From Vibrio sp. FE10 (GTDB lineage: Bacteria > Pseudomonadota > Gammaproteobacteria > Enterobacterales > Vibrionaceae), in assembly GCF_030297155.1 (NCBI RefSeq), contig NZ_AP028068.1, positions 682,001-746,000 on the forward strand: a DNA stretch of 64,000 nt, in the 5' to 3' direction. A program made the translations under genes and the position numbers. Below the pieces are notes generated by a model. The model was not told the DNA's origin and ran no database searches. It worked only from the letters and a program-made list of their open reading frames with translations. This document shows, piece by piece, positions 36,936 to 46,134 of this stretch (position 1 is its first letter; every line of letters begins with the position of its first letter).

Positions 36936-37828
36936 TACTTTCTCTTCCCTGCGTAGCTTTTGCTGATCAGCCATTGGTTAATCACAGTGATAAAGGCCAG
37001 CATCGCCATCAGAATCACGGAAATTGCTGCAGCTAGGTTTGGCTCTAAGAACAAGTCGCCCGATACCAAGCTCGCGATTCGAATCGTAATCACGTTGTAG
37101 TTGCCCGAGGTCAACGCATACACGCTCGCATACGCACCAATCGCATTGGCAATCAAGATGATGAAGGTGCCAAACAAGGCAGGAGACAGCACAGGCAGCG
37201 CGATTTTGGTCCAGTATTGCCAAGTTTTCGCACCAAGCAGTGCTGAGGCTGCTTGCCAGTCATCACTCAAGGCATCGAACGCTGGATAGAGTAACAACAC
37301 CGCCAATGGGATCTGGAAGTAGATATAAATCGCCAGCAAGCCCCACTTGCCATACAGGTCGAAATCACCCAATATCCCGTACTGCTTAAGCAGCAAGGTG
37401 ATAGCACCGTTGGTGCCAAGGATGATGATGAAGGCGAACGACAGAGGCACGCCAGAGAAGTTACTGCTCATATTGGTGAAGGCAATCACCGCATCGCGGA
37501 TTTTAGAATCAACGCGACGCAACGAAGAAACGAGCAGAGTCGCAATCGCCAAGCCAACAATACTCGACCAAATCGACAACCATAAACTGTTGCCAAAAGC
37601 CTGCATCATGAAAGCAGAATCGAATATTTCAGAGTAGTTTTCGAGAGAAAGCTCATCGTCGTAAAAGAAGCTGTTGATCAGCACCCAAACCATAGGTGCT
37701 AGTTGGAACAAATAGAAAAACAGTGCGAAAGGCGCAAGCCACAAAGCGGGCTTGAAGCGTTTGAACCAAGATTTGGTTTGAGGTTTAAGCGCAGAGCCAT
37801 TGCTCTGCGTGATTACAGAACTGCTCAT
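36935..37828 (-). CDS. ABC importer permease (first subunit)
   Basis: A 297-residue permease with about six membrane segments and the coupling motif DALSDDWQAASALLGAKTWQYW near residues 190-211. It begins four bases into an ATGA overlap with the alkaline-phosphatase-like gene, so expression is coupled. The N-terminal extension (about 30 residues, Ser/Lys-rich) is cytoplasmic. Confidence 0.9.
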   Translation of the reverse strand: MSSSVITQSNGSALKPQTKSWFKRFKPALWLAPFALFFYLFQLAPMVWVLINSFFYDDELSLENYSEIFDSAFMMQAFGNSLWLSIWSSIVGLAIATLLVSSLRRVDSKIRDAVIAFTNMSSNFSGVPLSFAFIIILGTNGAITLLLKQYGILGDFDLYGKWGLLAIYIYFQIPLAVLLLYPAFDALSDDWQAASALLGAKTWQYWTKIALPVLSPALFGTFIILIANAIGAYASVYALTSGNYNVITIRIASLVSGDLFLEPNLAAAISVILMAMLAFITVINQWLISKSYAGKRK

Positions 37829-38712
37829 AGGGCCAACAATTCCTGAGTGTAAGATTTGTCGTGTTCAAGGTTGAGTAGCTGACAGACGCTGCCGCAGATA
37901 TCGGTCTGTTTCACTGAACATTCTTGGTGTGTGAACTTATCGCCAATCACAAAGAAAGGTACTTCGCGCTCTTCAGGCAAAATGCCACCGTGAGACAAGT
38001 CATTGTTCATGCCGTGGTCACTGGTGATGATCACTTGATAACCATCATCTACCCACTTCTCAAGGTAGTTCGACAGGTAGATATCCGCGCCACGTGCACT
38101 GTTGCGGTACTGGCGAGAATCCAACCCATGCTTATGTCCAATATCATCAATGTTCATTGGGTGAATCAACAAGAAATCAGGCTGATGAGTGACACGCAGG
38201 TGCTCTGCATCCAAGAACAAGGCTTCATCTGGGTAGTGATCCCAGTGGTAGAAACAGCCGTGTTGAATGTTCATGGTTTCATCGTTTGTAAAACGGTCAC
38301 GCACAGCGTCAAACGGTGCTCGGTTATACAACTCACTCACCCAATGATAGGCCGCGGCAGCCGTCACTTTGCCCTGCGATTTAGCCAAGCTAAAGATCGA
38401 CTCGTGATTCGACAAACGCACTATTTGATTATTAACGATGCCGCTCTCAACAGGGCGAACCCCAGTTAAGATGCACTCATACAAAGGGCGTGACATGGAC
38501 GGCAGTTCACACTGCATTGGGTAAAGTGTGGCGCGCATCTTGTTTTTTTGCGTGCTCTGTTTATCGTACGAATCGCCCTGTTTATTGTGCAAATCGCCCT
38601 GCTTTTCATACATATCACCTTGCTCTAGAAGACCGTTCAGGTAGCCCATGCAATCACGGGCTACCTGATAATTCAGTCCATCTAGAACAACAAGGATAAC
38701 CTTATTGCTCAT
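37825..38712 (-). CDS. Cytoplasmic alkaline-phosphatase-superfamily hydrolase (nucleotide pyrophosphatase/phosphodiesterase type)
   Basis: A 295-residue hydrolase without signal peptide. Metal-site motifs are VVLDGLN near the N-terminus, HPMNIDDIGHKHG in the middle and ITSDHGMNNDLSHGG toward the end, with the nucleophile region in YECILTGVRPVESGI. Enzymes of this type include phosphodiesterases and phosphonoacetate hydrolase. Between two importer genes, it probably acts on the imported phosphonate or phosphodiester. Residues about 30-55 contain a three-copy, seven-residue repeat (QGDxYxK) that looks like a recent internal expansion. Confidence 0.85.
   Translation of the reverse strand: MSNKVILVVLDGLNYQVARDCMGYLNGLLEQGDMYEKQGDLHNKQGDSYDKQSTQKNKMRATLYPMQCELPSMSRPLYECILTGVRPVESGIVNNQIVRLSNHESIFSLAKSQGKVTAAAAYHWVSELYNRAPFDAVRDRFTNDETMNIQHGCFYHWDHYPDEALFLDAEHLRVTHQPDFLLIHPMNIDDIGHKHGLDSRQYRNSARGADIYLSNYLEKWVDDGYQVIITSDHGMNNDLSHGGILPEEREVPFFVIGDKFTHQECSVKQTDICGSVCQLLNLEHDKSYTQELLAL
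38557..38619. repeat. Three-copy 21-bp in-frame repeat inside the hydrolase gene
   Basis: Three contiguous 21-base units (38557-38577, 38578-38598, 38599-38619), the first two differing at only a few positions, encode copies of QGD-x-(Y/H)-x-K. Because the unit is a multiple of three, copy number changes would keep the frame. Confidence 0.85.
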
Positions 38713-38773
38713 GGTCTATTCTCTATTGCTTGTTTCTATAAGCCACCCGTTACAGGTGGCGTGTTAAGCGGGG

Positions 38774-39856
38774 TTATTGCTGGTGAATCAATACGCTTTC
38801 TTGCCATTGACGTGGCAGGCGACGTGCTGACTTTTCCCATGCTGAGAAGTCAGTTACTGGGTGAACGTTGCTGTATTGCTCGTTCGAGATCAGCTTGTCT
38901 TGTACTGATTGAGGTAGCGTAACGCTGCTACGGATTGGACGCGCGTAACCTTCTGCTAGGTTGATTTGGCCTTGGTCGCTGAAGATGTATTCACGAGCCA
39001 ACTTCGCCGCGTTCGGGTTTTTCGCGTATTTGTTGATGATAGTGGTGTAACCAGAGATCACTGAGCCATCTTGTGGGATGCTTACCGTAAAGCGCTCACG
39101 GTCGATCTTGTCGCGGTAGTTCAGTGCGTTGAAATCCCACATGATCGCCACTTCCACTTCACCTTTTTCAAGGTTCGCAATGCTTGGATCGGTATAAGAC
39201 AGACGGCCTTGCTTCGCTAACTCGCCAAAGAATTTAATCGCTGGTTTTAGGTTCGACTCGTCACCGCCGTTAGCAAATGCAGCCGCTAGAATCGCGTTGT
39301 TTGCTTGTGCTGCTACGCCAACATCACCGACTGTTACTTTGTAGTTGCCTTCTAGTAGGTCACTCCAAGATTTTGGTGCGTCGTCAACAAGGTTGTTGTT
39401 GGAAATGAACGAGATAGTACCGGTGTAAGCCAAAGCCCAGTGACCATCTTTGTCTTTCGCCCAATCTGGAATATCATTCCAAGTGGTTGGCTTGTATGGC
39501 TGCGTTACGTCTTTCTGCACAGCGACACGTGCAAAGGCGAAACCAACGTCACCGATATCTGCGGTTGCGTTTCTTTTCTCTGCTTCAAATTTAGAGATCT
39601 CTTGCGCCGAGCTCATGTCTGTATCCTGATGCTTCAAACCGTAGTTTGCTTTCAGATCAGCCCATGTGCCTTTCCAGTTTGCCCAACTGTCTGGCATACC
39701 CACACTGTAAACCGCACCCTCTTTTTGAGCGGCTTCAATCAGTGACTCAAGATCAGCATCCTTCGCCATCGCTGGCATTGAAAGTGTTGCCGTTATTAGC
39801 GTTGCGCCTATCAATTTTCTTGGCGATACAGTTGAACGGCTAAGCAAAGTTTTCAT
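38774..39856 (-). CDS. ABC importer periplasmic binding protein (phosphonate/iron SBP family)
   Basis: A 360-residue binding protein with a signal peptide (about residues 1-31, ending SMPAMA-KDADLE) and the type 2 periplasmic fold: EGAVYSVGMPDSW, EAEKRNATADIGDVGFAFARVAV, GHWALAYTGTISFISNNNLV and KNPNAAKLAREYIFSDQGQINLAEGYARP. This pattern occurs in the family that includes 2-aminoethylphosphonate (PhnS-like) and ferric-ion binders. It is the first gene of the operon, 61 bases before the hydrolase gene. A putative GntR operator lies 15 bases upstream. Confidence 0.88.
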   Translation of the reverse strand: MKTLLSRSTVSPRKLIGATLITATLSMPAMAKDADLESLIEAAQKEGAVYSVGMPDSWANWKGTWADLKANYGLKHQDTDMSSAQEISKFEAEKRNATADIGDVGFAFARVAVQKDVTQPYKPTTWNDIPDWAKDKDGHWALAYTGTISFISNNNLVDDAPKSWSDLLEGNYKVTVGDVGVAAQANNAILAAAFANGGDESNLKPAIKFFGELAKQGRLSYTDPSIANLEKGEVEVAIMWDFNALNYRDKIDRERFTVSIPQDGSVISGYTTIINKYAKNPNAAKLAREYIFSDQGQINLAEGYARPIRSSVTLPQSVQDKLISNEQYSNVHPVTDFSAWEKSARRLPRQWQESVLIHQQ

Positions 39857-39870
39857 TGTCTCTATCCCTC

Positions 39871-39886
39871 TGGACTAGGTCAGTAA
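39871..39886. promoter_or_regulatory. Putative GntR/UTRA operator, copy 1
   Basis: TGGACTAGGTCAGTAA, with partly palindromic core CTGnnCTAGnnCAG, lies just before the binding protein gene. It is repeated almost exactly at 40053-40068 at the start of the divergent regulator gene. Confidence 0.6.
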
Positions 39887-40052
39887 GTTCGTTTTGTATG
39901 CTATCGCCGGAGTGTGACGCTTTCGCGCAACTTATTTGACAGTTAGGATGCATTTACGTGGCAGTTATATTTCACTCACATGACAGTAAGCCTTTGTTTA
40001 CTGTCACATTCCTGTTAACTCCATGGTTTATCTTATTAAGTACACGAACTTA

Positions 40053-40068
40053 TGGACTAGATCAGTAA
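40053..40068. promoter_or_regulatory. Putative GntR/UTRA operator, copy 2
   Basis: TGGACTAGATCAGTAA differs from copy 1 (39871-39886) at one base and overlaps the likely start codon of the GntR gene, which suggests autoregulation. Confidence 0.6.
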
Positions 40069-40796
40069 TGAGAACATTGGCAACAGGGCAATCAGGGACA
40101 CAGCTAGGCAGAATTAAGGCAAGCATCAGAGAACAGCTTCAATCTGGCATCTTTATCGAGGGGCAAAAACTGCCATCTGAAAGAGAACTCAGTGAGCTGT
40201 TTTCCACCACACGAATCACGCTCAAAGATGCACTGGTGTCGTTAGAAACTGAAGGCCTGATATACAGAGAAGAGCGCCGAGGTTGGTATGTGTCACCCGA
40301 ACGGATTCGCTACAACCCATTATCACGTTCTCACTTTCACCAAATGATTCGCGAACAAGATCGCATCGCAGAAACAAGGCTGCTGAGCACCCGTACAGAG
40401 ATGGCCGCAGGCGATTACGCCAAAGCATTGGAGATAGAACAGATCACGCCGATACACGTGATTGAGCGACTACGCTTTATTGATGGCAGAGCAGTACTGT
40501 TCGTTGAAAACGTCTTGAAAGCACCCTTGTTTGAAAAGGTATTATCGGAAAACCTCACCATGTCACTGACGGGAATTTATCGAGAAAAATACGGCTACGA
40601 GACCCAACGATCGCGCTTTGACGTGGTTCCTACCTCAGCCCCTGCACATGTCGCCAAGGCACTGAATTTGGCAGAGGGCCAGCCCGTTCTTAAGATCTGC
40701 CGAGTGAACTACAAACAAGATGGCGAGTTGATGGATTGCGAACTGGAATACTGGCGACCTGATTCTGTGGTGATCCATATTGATAGTATTGGTTAG
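40068..40796 (+). CDS. GntR/UTRA-family transcriptional regulator (PhnR/PhnF-like)
   Basis: A regulator with an N-terminal winged helix (IKASIREQLQSGIF, then LPSERELSELFSTTRITLKDAL) and a C-terminal UTRA ligand domain (ending CELEYWRPDSVVIHIDS). The frame opens at 40023; the ATG at 40068 (MRTLATGQSG) better fits the family. It is divergent from the importer operon and is its obvious regulator. UTRA domains often bind the transported compound or a derivative. Confidence 0.9.
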   Translation: MRTLATGQSGTQLGRIKASIREQLQSGIFIEGQKLPSERELSELFSTTRITLKDALVSLETEGLIYREERRGWYVSPERIRYNPLSRSHFHQMIREQDRIAETRLLSTRTEMAAGDYAKALEIEQITPIHVIERLRFIDGRAVLFVENVLKAPLFEKVLSENLTMSLTGIYREKYGYETQRSRFDVVPTSAPAHVAKALNLAEGQPVLKICRVNYKQDGELMDCELEYWRPDSVVIHIDSIG

Positions 40797-40852
40797 CGTC
40801 ACATGACTATTTGCCTAGGTTTAGGCTTAGGAAGAAAAAAACGAGCACATAC

Positions 40853-40886
40853 AAAAACTCCGACTGGTTCTGTCGGAGTTTTTAAC
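40853..40886. terminator. Bidirectional terminator
   Basis: AAAAACTCCGAC and GTCGGAGTTTTT around a 7-base loop form a 12-bp stem shared by the convergent GntR and amino-acid ABC ATPase genes. Confidence 0.92.
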
Positions 40887-40919
40887 TGTCGAACCTTGAA
40901 GTTGTGCAAGCCATCTAGC

Positions 40920-41774
40920 TCATGAATCGAGCTTAAGGAACTGTCTTACCCTTGCTGAGTCTGGGTTGGTGAAAAACTTCTCTGGGTTGGATTTTTCAAT
41001 CAAGATGCCCTTCTCTAGAAACACCACCTGATCCGACACCTGACGCGCAAACTCCATTTCATGAGTCACCACAACCATGGTGTAACCCTCTTGCGACAGC
41101 TTCTTCATCACCAATAACACCTCTTCGACCAATTCAGGGTCGAGCGCCGAGGTTGGCTCATCAAACAGCAGCACATCTGGTTCCATAGCAAGTGCTCTGG
41201 CAATCGCGACGCGTTGCTTTTGCCCGCCCGATAACATGCTTGGGTAACTATCTAGCTTGTGAGACATCCCAACCTTATCGAGTTGCTTGCGAGCCATCTC
41301 TTCAGCGTCTGATTTCGCTATCTTCTTAACATGTACTAGCGCTTCCATGACGTTTTGTAAAACGGTGAGATGCGGCCATAAGTTGAAGCTTTGGAAGACC
41401 ATTCCAAGACGCTCTCTGAGTTTAGCCAGCTCTTTGTATTTGAGCGGTTTACCTGTTTCTGAGTTGATACCAATTCGTTCATCGCCCATGAAGATCGTGC
41501 CGCGTTCTGGTTGTTCTAACCAGTTCATACAACGCAATAGCGTCGACTTACCTGAGCCTGACGAACCGAGAATGCTGACCACATCGCCTTTGTTGATGGT
41601 TAGGTTGATGTCTCGCAGCACCTCAATTCCGTCGAACTGTTTGGACAAGTTTTCAACATTGATGATCGTCTCTAGTGCTTCCGATTTTGGCTCACACTCA
41701 ATCACTTCCAAACTCACTCCCATAGAAGGGCTAATCGGAGCTTCCGTTTCAATAATTTTCGATGGTTTAAGCAT
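40920..41774 (-). CDS. Polar amino-acid-type ABC importer ATPase (GlnQ/HisP family)
   Basis: A 284-residue ATPase with Walker A GSSGSGKST, FQSFNLWPHLTVLQNV, signature LSGGQKQRVAIARAL and Walker B VLLFDEPTSALDPELV, all as in GlnQ/HisP. A 35-residue acidic N-terminal extension precedes the normal family start. The first codons overlap the permease gene by 8 bases. With two permeases and a binding protein it forms a complete importer whose neighbours suggest taurine or a related amine as substrate. Confidence 0.93.
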   Translation of the reverse strand: MLKPSKIIETEAPISPSMGVSLEVIECEPKSEALETIINVENLSKQFDGIEVLRDINLTINKGDVVSILGSSGSGKSTLLRCMNWLEQPERGTIFMGDERIGINSETGKPLKYKELAKLRERLGMVFQSFNLWPHLTVLQNVMEALVHVKKIAKSDAEEMARKQLDKVGMSHKLDSYPSMLSGGQKQRVAIARALAMEPDVLLFDEPTSALDPELVEEVLLVMKKLSQEGYTMVVVTHEMEFARQVSDQVVFLEKGILIEKSNPEKFFTNPDSARVRQFLKLDS

Positions 41775-42432
41775 GGCTTAGTCCTCTAAGTTCAACTTTG
41801 GTTTGGATTCGTTTGGTGATGGTTTCGAGTGCAATACTTACCGCCCAATAGAGTGCGATCGCAATGATGAACGCGTTCAATGGGATAAAATATGTGGATT
41901 GAATACTGTTGGCTGCCGCGGTAATTTCAGCGACCGTAATAATGCTGAGAAATGCGGTGTCTTTTAAGCAGATGATGAGTTGGTTGGTAATAAGAGGCAC
42001 CGACTTGAACAAGACATTAGGAGCAATAACTCGCGTAAAGGTTTTCAATTTGGAAAAGCCATAAGCATGTGCCGCTTCAATGTAGCCAGGTTCCAACCCT
42101 TTACGCACACCGCGGAAAATCTCACAGAAATACGTACCATGATAGAGGCTGAGCGCGATGATTCCCGCTGTCACTGCATCTAGTCGGATGCCAACCTGAG
42201 GCAAACCGTAATAGAGCAGGTAGGCTAAGATCAGAAACGGTAAGGTACGCATCATGCCTATCAAACTGTTGATGGTGTACTTAACACCGAGTCTCGAGTT
42301 TTCGAGACAGTACAACAAACCAATACCTATGACGAAACTCAAGATTGAAGACGAGACAAAAAGATAAAACGTGGTCACAAAACCAGAAGCAAACAGCTCT
42401 TTTTGTTGCCAGATAATATTCCATTCTTCCAT
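41767..42432 (-). CDS. Polar amino-acid-type ABC importer permease
   Basis: A 221-residue permease of the HisM/GlnP type with about five membrane segments and the family motif GLEPGYIEAAHAYGFSKLKTF. Its end overlaps the ATPase gene. RTLPFLILAYLLYYGLPQVG is also typical. The 119-base gap to the other permease gene holds nothing I can name. Confidence 0.92.
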   Translation of the reverse strand: MEEWNIIWQQKELFASGFVTTFYLFVSSSILSFVIGIGLLYCLENSRLGVKYTINSLIGMMRTLPFLILAYLLYYGLPQVGIRLDAVTAGIIALSLYHGTYFCEIFRGVRKGLEPGYIEAAHAYGFSKLKTFTRVIAPNVLFKSVPLITNQLIICLKDTAFLSIITVAEITAAANSIQSTYFIPLNAFIIAIALYWAVSIALETITKRIQTKVELRGLSHA

Positions 42433-42551
42433 ATTTACTCCTTATATTTACCCACGAGATAGCACTTCAATACGCAGATAAATCGTGTTTCTGACCAAGT
42501 AGTCATAACGGCTAAACTGCGACTACTGCTGCTGTTAACAGATGTATGCAC

Positions 42552-43193
42552 TTATTGCTGCAGATAAGTAGCTCGGTTCTCAGCCACAGATTGCAATTTC
42601 ACCAATACCCCGATGATCAACATGTACAAGACACCGGCACACAAAATGGGTCCCAAAGGCTCATAGGTCACAGCTGAAATCCGATTCGTTACTCGGGTTA
42701 AATCAACAATACCAATCACCGCGATCGCAGGGCTGCCTTTGATTAAGAACGACATTTCATTGACCAGTGCAGGTAGGCTCATGATCACCATTTGTGGGAA
42801 CATGATTCGGCGAAAATAAGTCAGCCGCCTCATGCCAATAGCCTCGGCTGCTTCCATTTGCCCTTTTGAAAAGTTGAGAAAGGCATTGCGCCAAATTTCC
42901 GCATTAAATGCTGAGGTGTTGAGTGTGAGCGCTAAAATGGCAGAAACGTGTTTGTCTAAATTGATGCCAAATGAGGGAAACGAAAGAAAGATAAACAGAG
43001 CCAGAGTCACCAGAGGTGTTGCTCTTGCCCAACTGACATAGATGCCCAACATTTGATCGACAAATGGGATTTTCATCATTCGAATTAAGGCAATCGCTAA
43101 CCCAATCACCACACCCAATACAATCGAGACTGCCGATATCCATGCTGTAGCCCACGCGCCCTGTAGCAGCTGCTCCCAAGCGTAATAATCCAT
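42552..43193 (-). CDS. Polar amino-acid-type ABC importer permease
   Basis: About 213 residues with the signature SKGQMEAAEAIGMRRLTYFRR and membrane segments such as AWATAWISAVSIVLGVVIGLAIAL. The ATG at 43193 (MDYYAWEQLL) has AGAGG six bases upstream and is preferred to the frame opening at 43247. It pairs with the other permease of the same operon. Confidence 0.92.
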   Translation of the reverse strand: MDYYAWEQLLQGAWATAWISAVSIVLGVVIGLAIALIRMMKIPFVDQMLGIYVSWARATPLVTLALFIFLSFPSFGINLDKHVSAILALTLNTSAFNAEIWRNAFLNFSKGQMEAAEAIGMRRLTYFRRIMFPQMVIMSLPALVNEMSFLIKGSPAIAVIGIVDLTRVTNRISAVTYEPLGPILCAGVLYMLIIGVLVKLQSVAENRATYLQQ

Positions 43194-43325
43194 AAACGAC
43201 CTCTTTAAAAAGCGACTTCTTGCAATAGGCTTTTGCGCGAATGACAAATGGGTTAAATCGCTCTGACCCTTTTGTCATCGGCACAAACAGCGGTTAACTG
43301 TTTGTGCCAGCGCGTGCTTACTGAT

Positions 43326-44174
43326 CTACTGGACCGCTGTTAGCTTGTGATACTGCTCTACTGAAGTGATGGCTTCCGAAGGAAGATGCTCGAACGATTC
43401 ACCGAACCACTTCTTCTGCAACTCTGCCATTTTTCCTGTTTGCTCTAGGTGAATGAAAAACTCAGTGAGATAAGCCAATAGCTCAGGGCTATCTTTTGGA
43501 ACAGGCCAGCTTACGAAACCAGGGCCAGATACCGCCTCACCTTTTTTAAAGACATTAGACTTAGATTTCACTACCTCGTTAACCGAAACCACACTGTTGA
43601 TGACGTAGTCGATTCGGCCAATAGCTAAATCTGAATACGCTTCTGGGTACGATTGGTACTGAACGACCTTACCTAAAGATTTACCCTGTGCTTCGAGCAT
43701 TTCTTCGAGCTCTGGCAGTCGCTCTAACAAAGCACTACCCGCTTGTAAGCCAACAGTTTTGCCGTCTAGATCCGACACCGTATTGATGTCGTCAGCATCC
43801 GCTCTGGTTAAGAAATAATGCTGTGCTGAGGCAATAGGCGGCGTAAAGTCAAACACCTTCAATCGAGCGTCTGTCACGATAGCGCCCGTTAGCGCCACAT
43901 CGTATTGACCCGAAGATACTGAGGCGAGCAACCCTGTCCAAGGTAAGATCTCTTGTTCAATATCGAACTTTGAATATTCACGCAGCTCATCAAGCAAATC
44001 TTTATTGATCCCCGCAGGCTTGCCTCGGTCAATGTAGTTGAATGGTGAATAGTTATCTTCTGTCGCCACTTTCATAAAGCCTTGCTTTTCAATGGCTGAA
44101 AGTTCTGATGCTTGTGCAACACCAAAACAACCCAGCACGACGGTTGCTGCCGCTGTTGAAACCCATGCCTTCAT
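43326..44174 (-). CDS. Amino-acid ABC importer periplasmic binding protein (SBP family 3)
   Basis: Periplasmic receptor of the importer. The ATG at 44174 gives a clean signal peptide (MKAWVSTAAATVVLGCFGVAQA) and follows AGGGA; an in-frame ATG at 44192 with AAGGA is the alternative. The mature protein shows FMKVATEDNYSPFNYID, GLLASVSSGQYDVALTGAIVTDARLKVFDFTPP and VSDLDGKTVGLQAGSA, typical of family 3 binding proteins. The ligand is not visible; the taurine-like neighbourhood suggests a small zwitterion. Confidence 0.92.
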   Translation of the reverse strand: MKAWVSTAAATVVLGCFGVAQASELSAIEKQGFMKVATEDNYSPFNYIDRGKPAGINKDLLDELREYSKFDIEQEILPWTGLLASVSSGQYDVALTGAIVTDARLKVFDFTPPIASAQHYFLTRADADDINTVSDLDGKTVGLQAGSALLERLPELEEMLEAQGKSLGKVVQYQSYPEAYSDLAIGRIDYVINSVVSVNEVVKSKSNVFKKGEAVSGPGFVSWPVPKDSPELLAYLTEFFIHLEQTGKMAELQKKWFGESFEHLPSEAITSVEQYHKLTAVQ

Positions 44175-44250
44175 CGTCATTCCCTGTCTCATGTGCTTTC
44201 CTTATCGAGATTATTTGCCTGCCTTTACTTTATGAACGGAATGCATCTAA

Positions 44251-44340
44251 GACGTAGAGCCAATTTAATTTTCAGGTTGGGACAGAGCCATTTTCATATA
44301 AAAGACAGATCAACTTTCGGGTTCGAGACAGAGTAAAAAA
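44251..44340. promoter_or_regulatory. Direct-repeat operator region of the MocR regulator
   Basis: GGTTGGGACAGAGCCA (44276-44291) and GGTTCGAGACAGAGTA (44320-44335) are direct repeats 44 bases apart, four helical turns, and GACGTAGAGCCA (44251-44262) is a weaker third copy. Similar words occur upstream of the aminotransferase/TauE pair. MocR regulators bind direct repeats. Confidence 0.55.
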
Positions 44341-44432
44341 ATCACCGTTGAGAATTGATATGAACTCTGGCTCATTTCTTGCTGTTTTATACAAATTGGA
44401 CTGAGGTTCACTGAGAATAAGGACTGTATCTC

Positions 44433-45947
44433 ATGGCGATAAATCACAATTGTTTCATCGAGTTTGATTCCAAAAGAAGCCTGCAAGAACAAGTACGTAG
44501 CTATTTGGTGACGGCGATATTGAATGGTATTTTTCCGGCTGAACAAGCGCTCCCATCTTGTCGTAAGCTCTCTAGCCAATTAGGTGTTTCACGCAATACT
44601 GTGTCCTTGGTGTACGACAGTTTGCTCGACGATGGCTACCTGATAAGTAAACCTCGCAGTGGGTATTACTTATCAGAAAAGTATCAAAATCCGAGCGATG
44701 AAATGGACTCTAGCTTGGATCATTTTGAATCAACAGACAGCAACAACGCACCGGATTGGAGCAAACGAGTGAAGCTGCAATTGAATCAATACCCACGAAT
44801 CGTCAAACCGTCGCACTGGAGTTGCTATCAATACCCGTTTATTTTTGGCCAGCCTTCAATCAATGACTTTCCATTGGCTCAATGGCGAGAAGCAACAAGA
44901 AAAGTGACCTCAGATCCTCATGACCACCGCTGGTTGTGCGACAAAGTTGATAAAGACGTCGATATGCTGGTGGAACAAATACGCACAAGAGTGCTTCCGC
45001 AGCGCGGTATTCACGCTCAAAGTGATGAGATCTTAATAACCTTAGGCTCACAAAATGCGCTCTATCTGCTTTCTACTTTACTGATGAATGATCAAAGCCG
45101 AGTTGGCGTCGAGAACCCTGGCTATAAAGAGGCAAACCATATTTTTAATCTCTCAGGTGCGCAGTTACACCCTCATCAAGTAGATGAGCAAGGGTTAAAG
45201 CTCAATGAGCACTCATCGCTATGTGACCACTTCTACGTCACTCCGAGCCATCAAGCGCCAACTGGGGTTACCATGAGTGACGAACGTCGAACTCAGTTGC
45301 TTGAGATGGCAAAGGCCAATGATGCCATCATTATCGAAGATGACTACGATGCCGAGTGCAACGTTGAGTGGAATCCAAAACCGGCACTTAAAGCCAATGA
45401 TAAAGATGGCCGAGTCATTTACGTCAGCAGCTTTTCCAAACTATTGGCACCCGGCTTGAGATTAGGCTACATCGTGGCACCTGAAGAACTGATTTATGAC
45501 TTAAGAATCTTGCGCCGGTTAATGTATCGACACGCACCAAGCCGTATTCAAATGGAAGTCGCACATTTTATTGAACAAGGCTATTACGACAGCTTTGTGA
45601 GGCGCTTCAGAGAGAACACGCGTCAGCGTTGGAAGCTGCTCAATGATGCCGTCTTAAAGTATTTACCTGATTGCAAACGACTCGCACAAAGCGAGCAAGC
45701 CAACTCATTATGGCTACAAACACCGAGCCACATTAACAGCCAGCGACTGGCTTCACGAGCCGCACAGAAAGGGATACTGATTGAAACCGGGTATTCACAC
45801 TTTATGACTAATACCGAAACGGAATCGGGTTATGAATCATTGTCAGAATATGATCCCAACTCTTATTTTCGATTAGGATTTCATGCCATCGATAAAGATC
45901 TAATCGCTCCCGGCATCAAAGAACTGTCTGAGGTAATGAAGATTTAG
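44433..45947 (+). CDS. MocR-type regulator (GntR helix fused to class I aminotransferase domain), TauR-like
   Basis: A 504-residue fusion regulator. Residues about 15-80 are a GntR winged helix (LSSQLGVSRNTVSLVYDSLLDDGYLISKPRSGYY), and about 130-500 are an aminotransferase-like fold with the PLP Lys in YVSSFSKLLAPGLRLGY and Asp in IIIEDDYDAE. Such proteins sense amines through PLP; GabR, PdxR and TauR are examples. Set between the importer and the aminotransferase-exporter-SDR genes, it most likely plays the TauR role here. A terminator follows at 46009-46035. Confidence 0.92.
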   Translation: MAINHNCFIEFDSKRSLQEQVRSYLVTAILNGIFPAEQALPSCRKLSSQLGVSRNTVSLVYDSLLDDGYLISKPRSGYYLSEKYQNPSDEMDSSLDHFESTDSNNAPDWSKRVKLQLNQYPRIVKPSHWSCYQYPFIFGQPSINDFPLAQWREATRKVTSDPHDHRWLCDKVDKDVDMLVEQIRTRVLPQRGIHAQSDEILITLGSQNALYLLSTLLMNDQSRVGVENPGYKEANHIFNLSGAQLHPHQVDEQGLKLNEHSSLCDHFYVTPSHQAPTGVTMSDERRTQLLEMAKANDAIIIEDDYDAECNVEWNPKPALKANDKDGRVIYVSSFSKLLAPGLRLGYIVAPEELIYDLRILRRLMYRHAPSRIQMEVAHFIEQGYYDSFVRRFRENTRQRWKLLNDAVLKYLPDCKRLAQSEQANSLWLQTPSHINSQRLASRAAQKGILIETGYSHFMTNTETESGYESLSEYDPNSYFRLGFHAIDKDLIAPGIKELSEVMKI

Positions 45948-46008
45948 CATCACTTAGGGCTGTTTTATCGACGCTCTCCATGAGCATGAATTAAAAAGAA
46001 AATGACGT

Positions 46009-46035
46009 AAAAAGAGCATCAATTGATGCTCTTTT
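46009..46035. terminator. Terminator after the MocR gene
   Basis: AAAAGAGCATC and GATGCTCTTTT around AATT form an 11-bp stem with flanking A and T runs. It serves both the MocR gene and the convergent aminotransferase gene. Confidence 0.9.
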
Positions 46036-46134
46036 TAGGATCGAAATAACAAGCTAAAAGTCAGACACTTAAACAAGAATGGGGAGTTCTTATCAAAGTG
46101 CCTTGGTTTCTTTACTGGTTATCTGATTGAAGAA

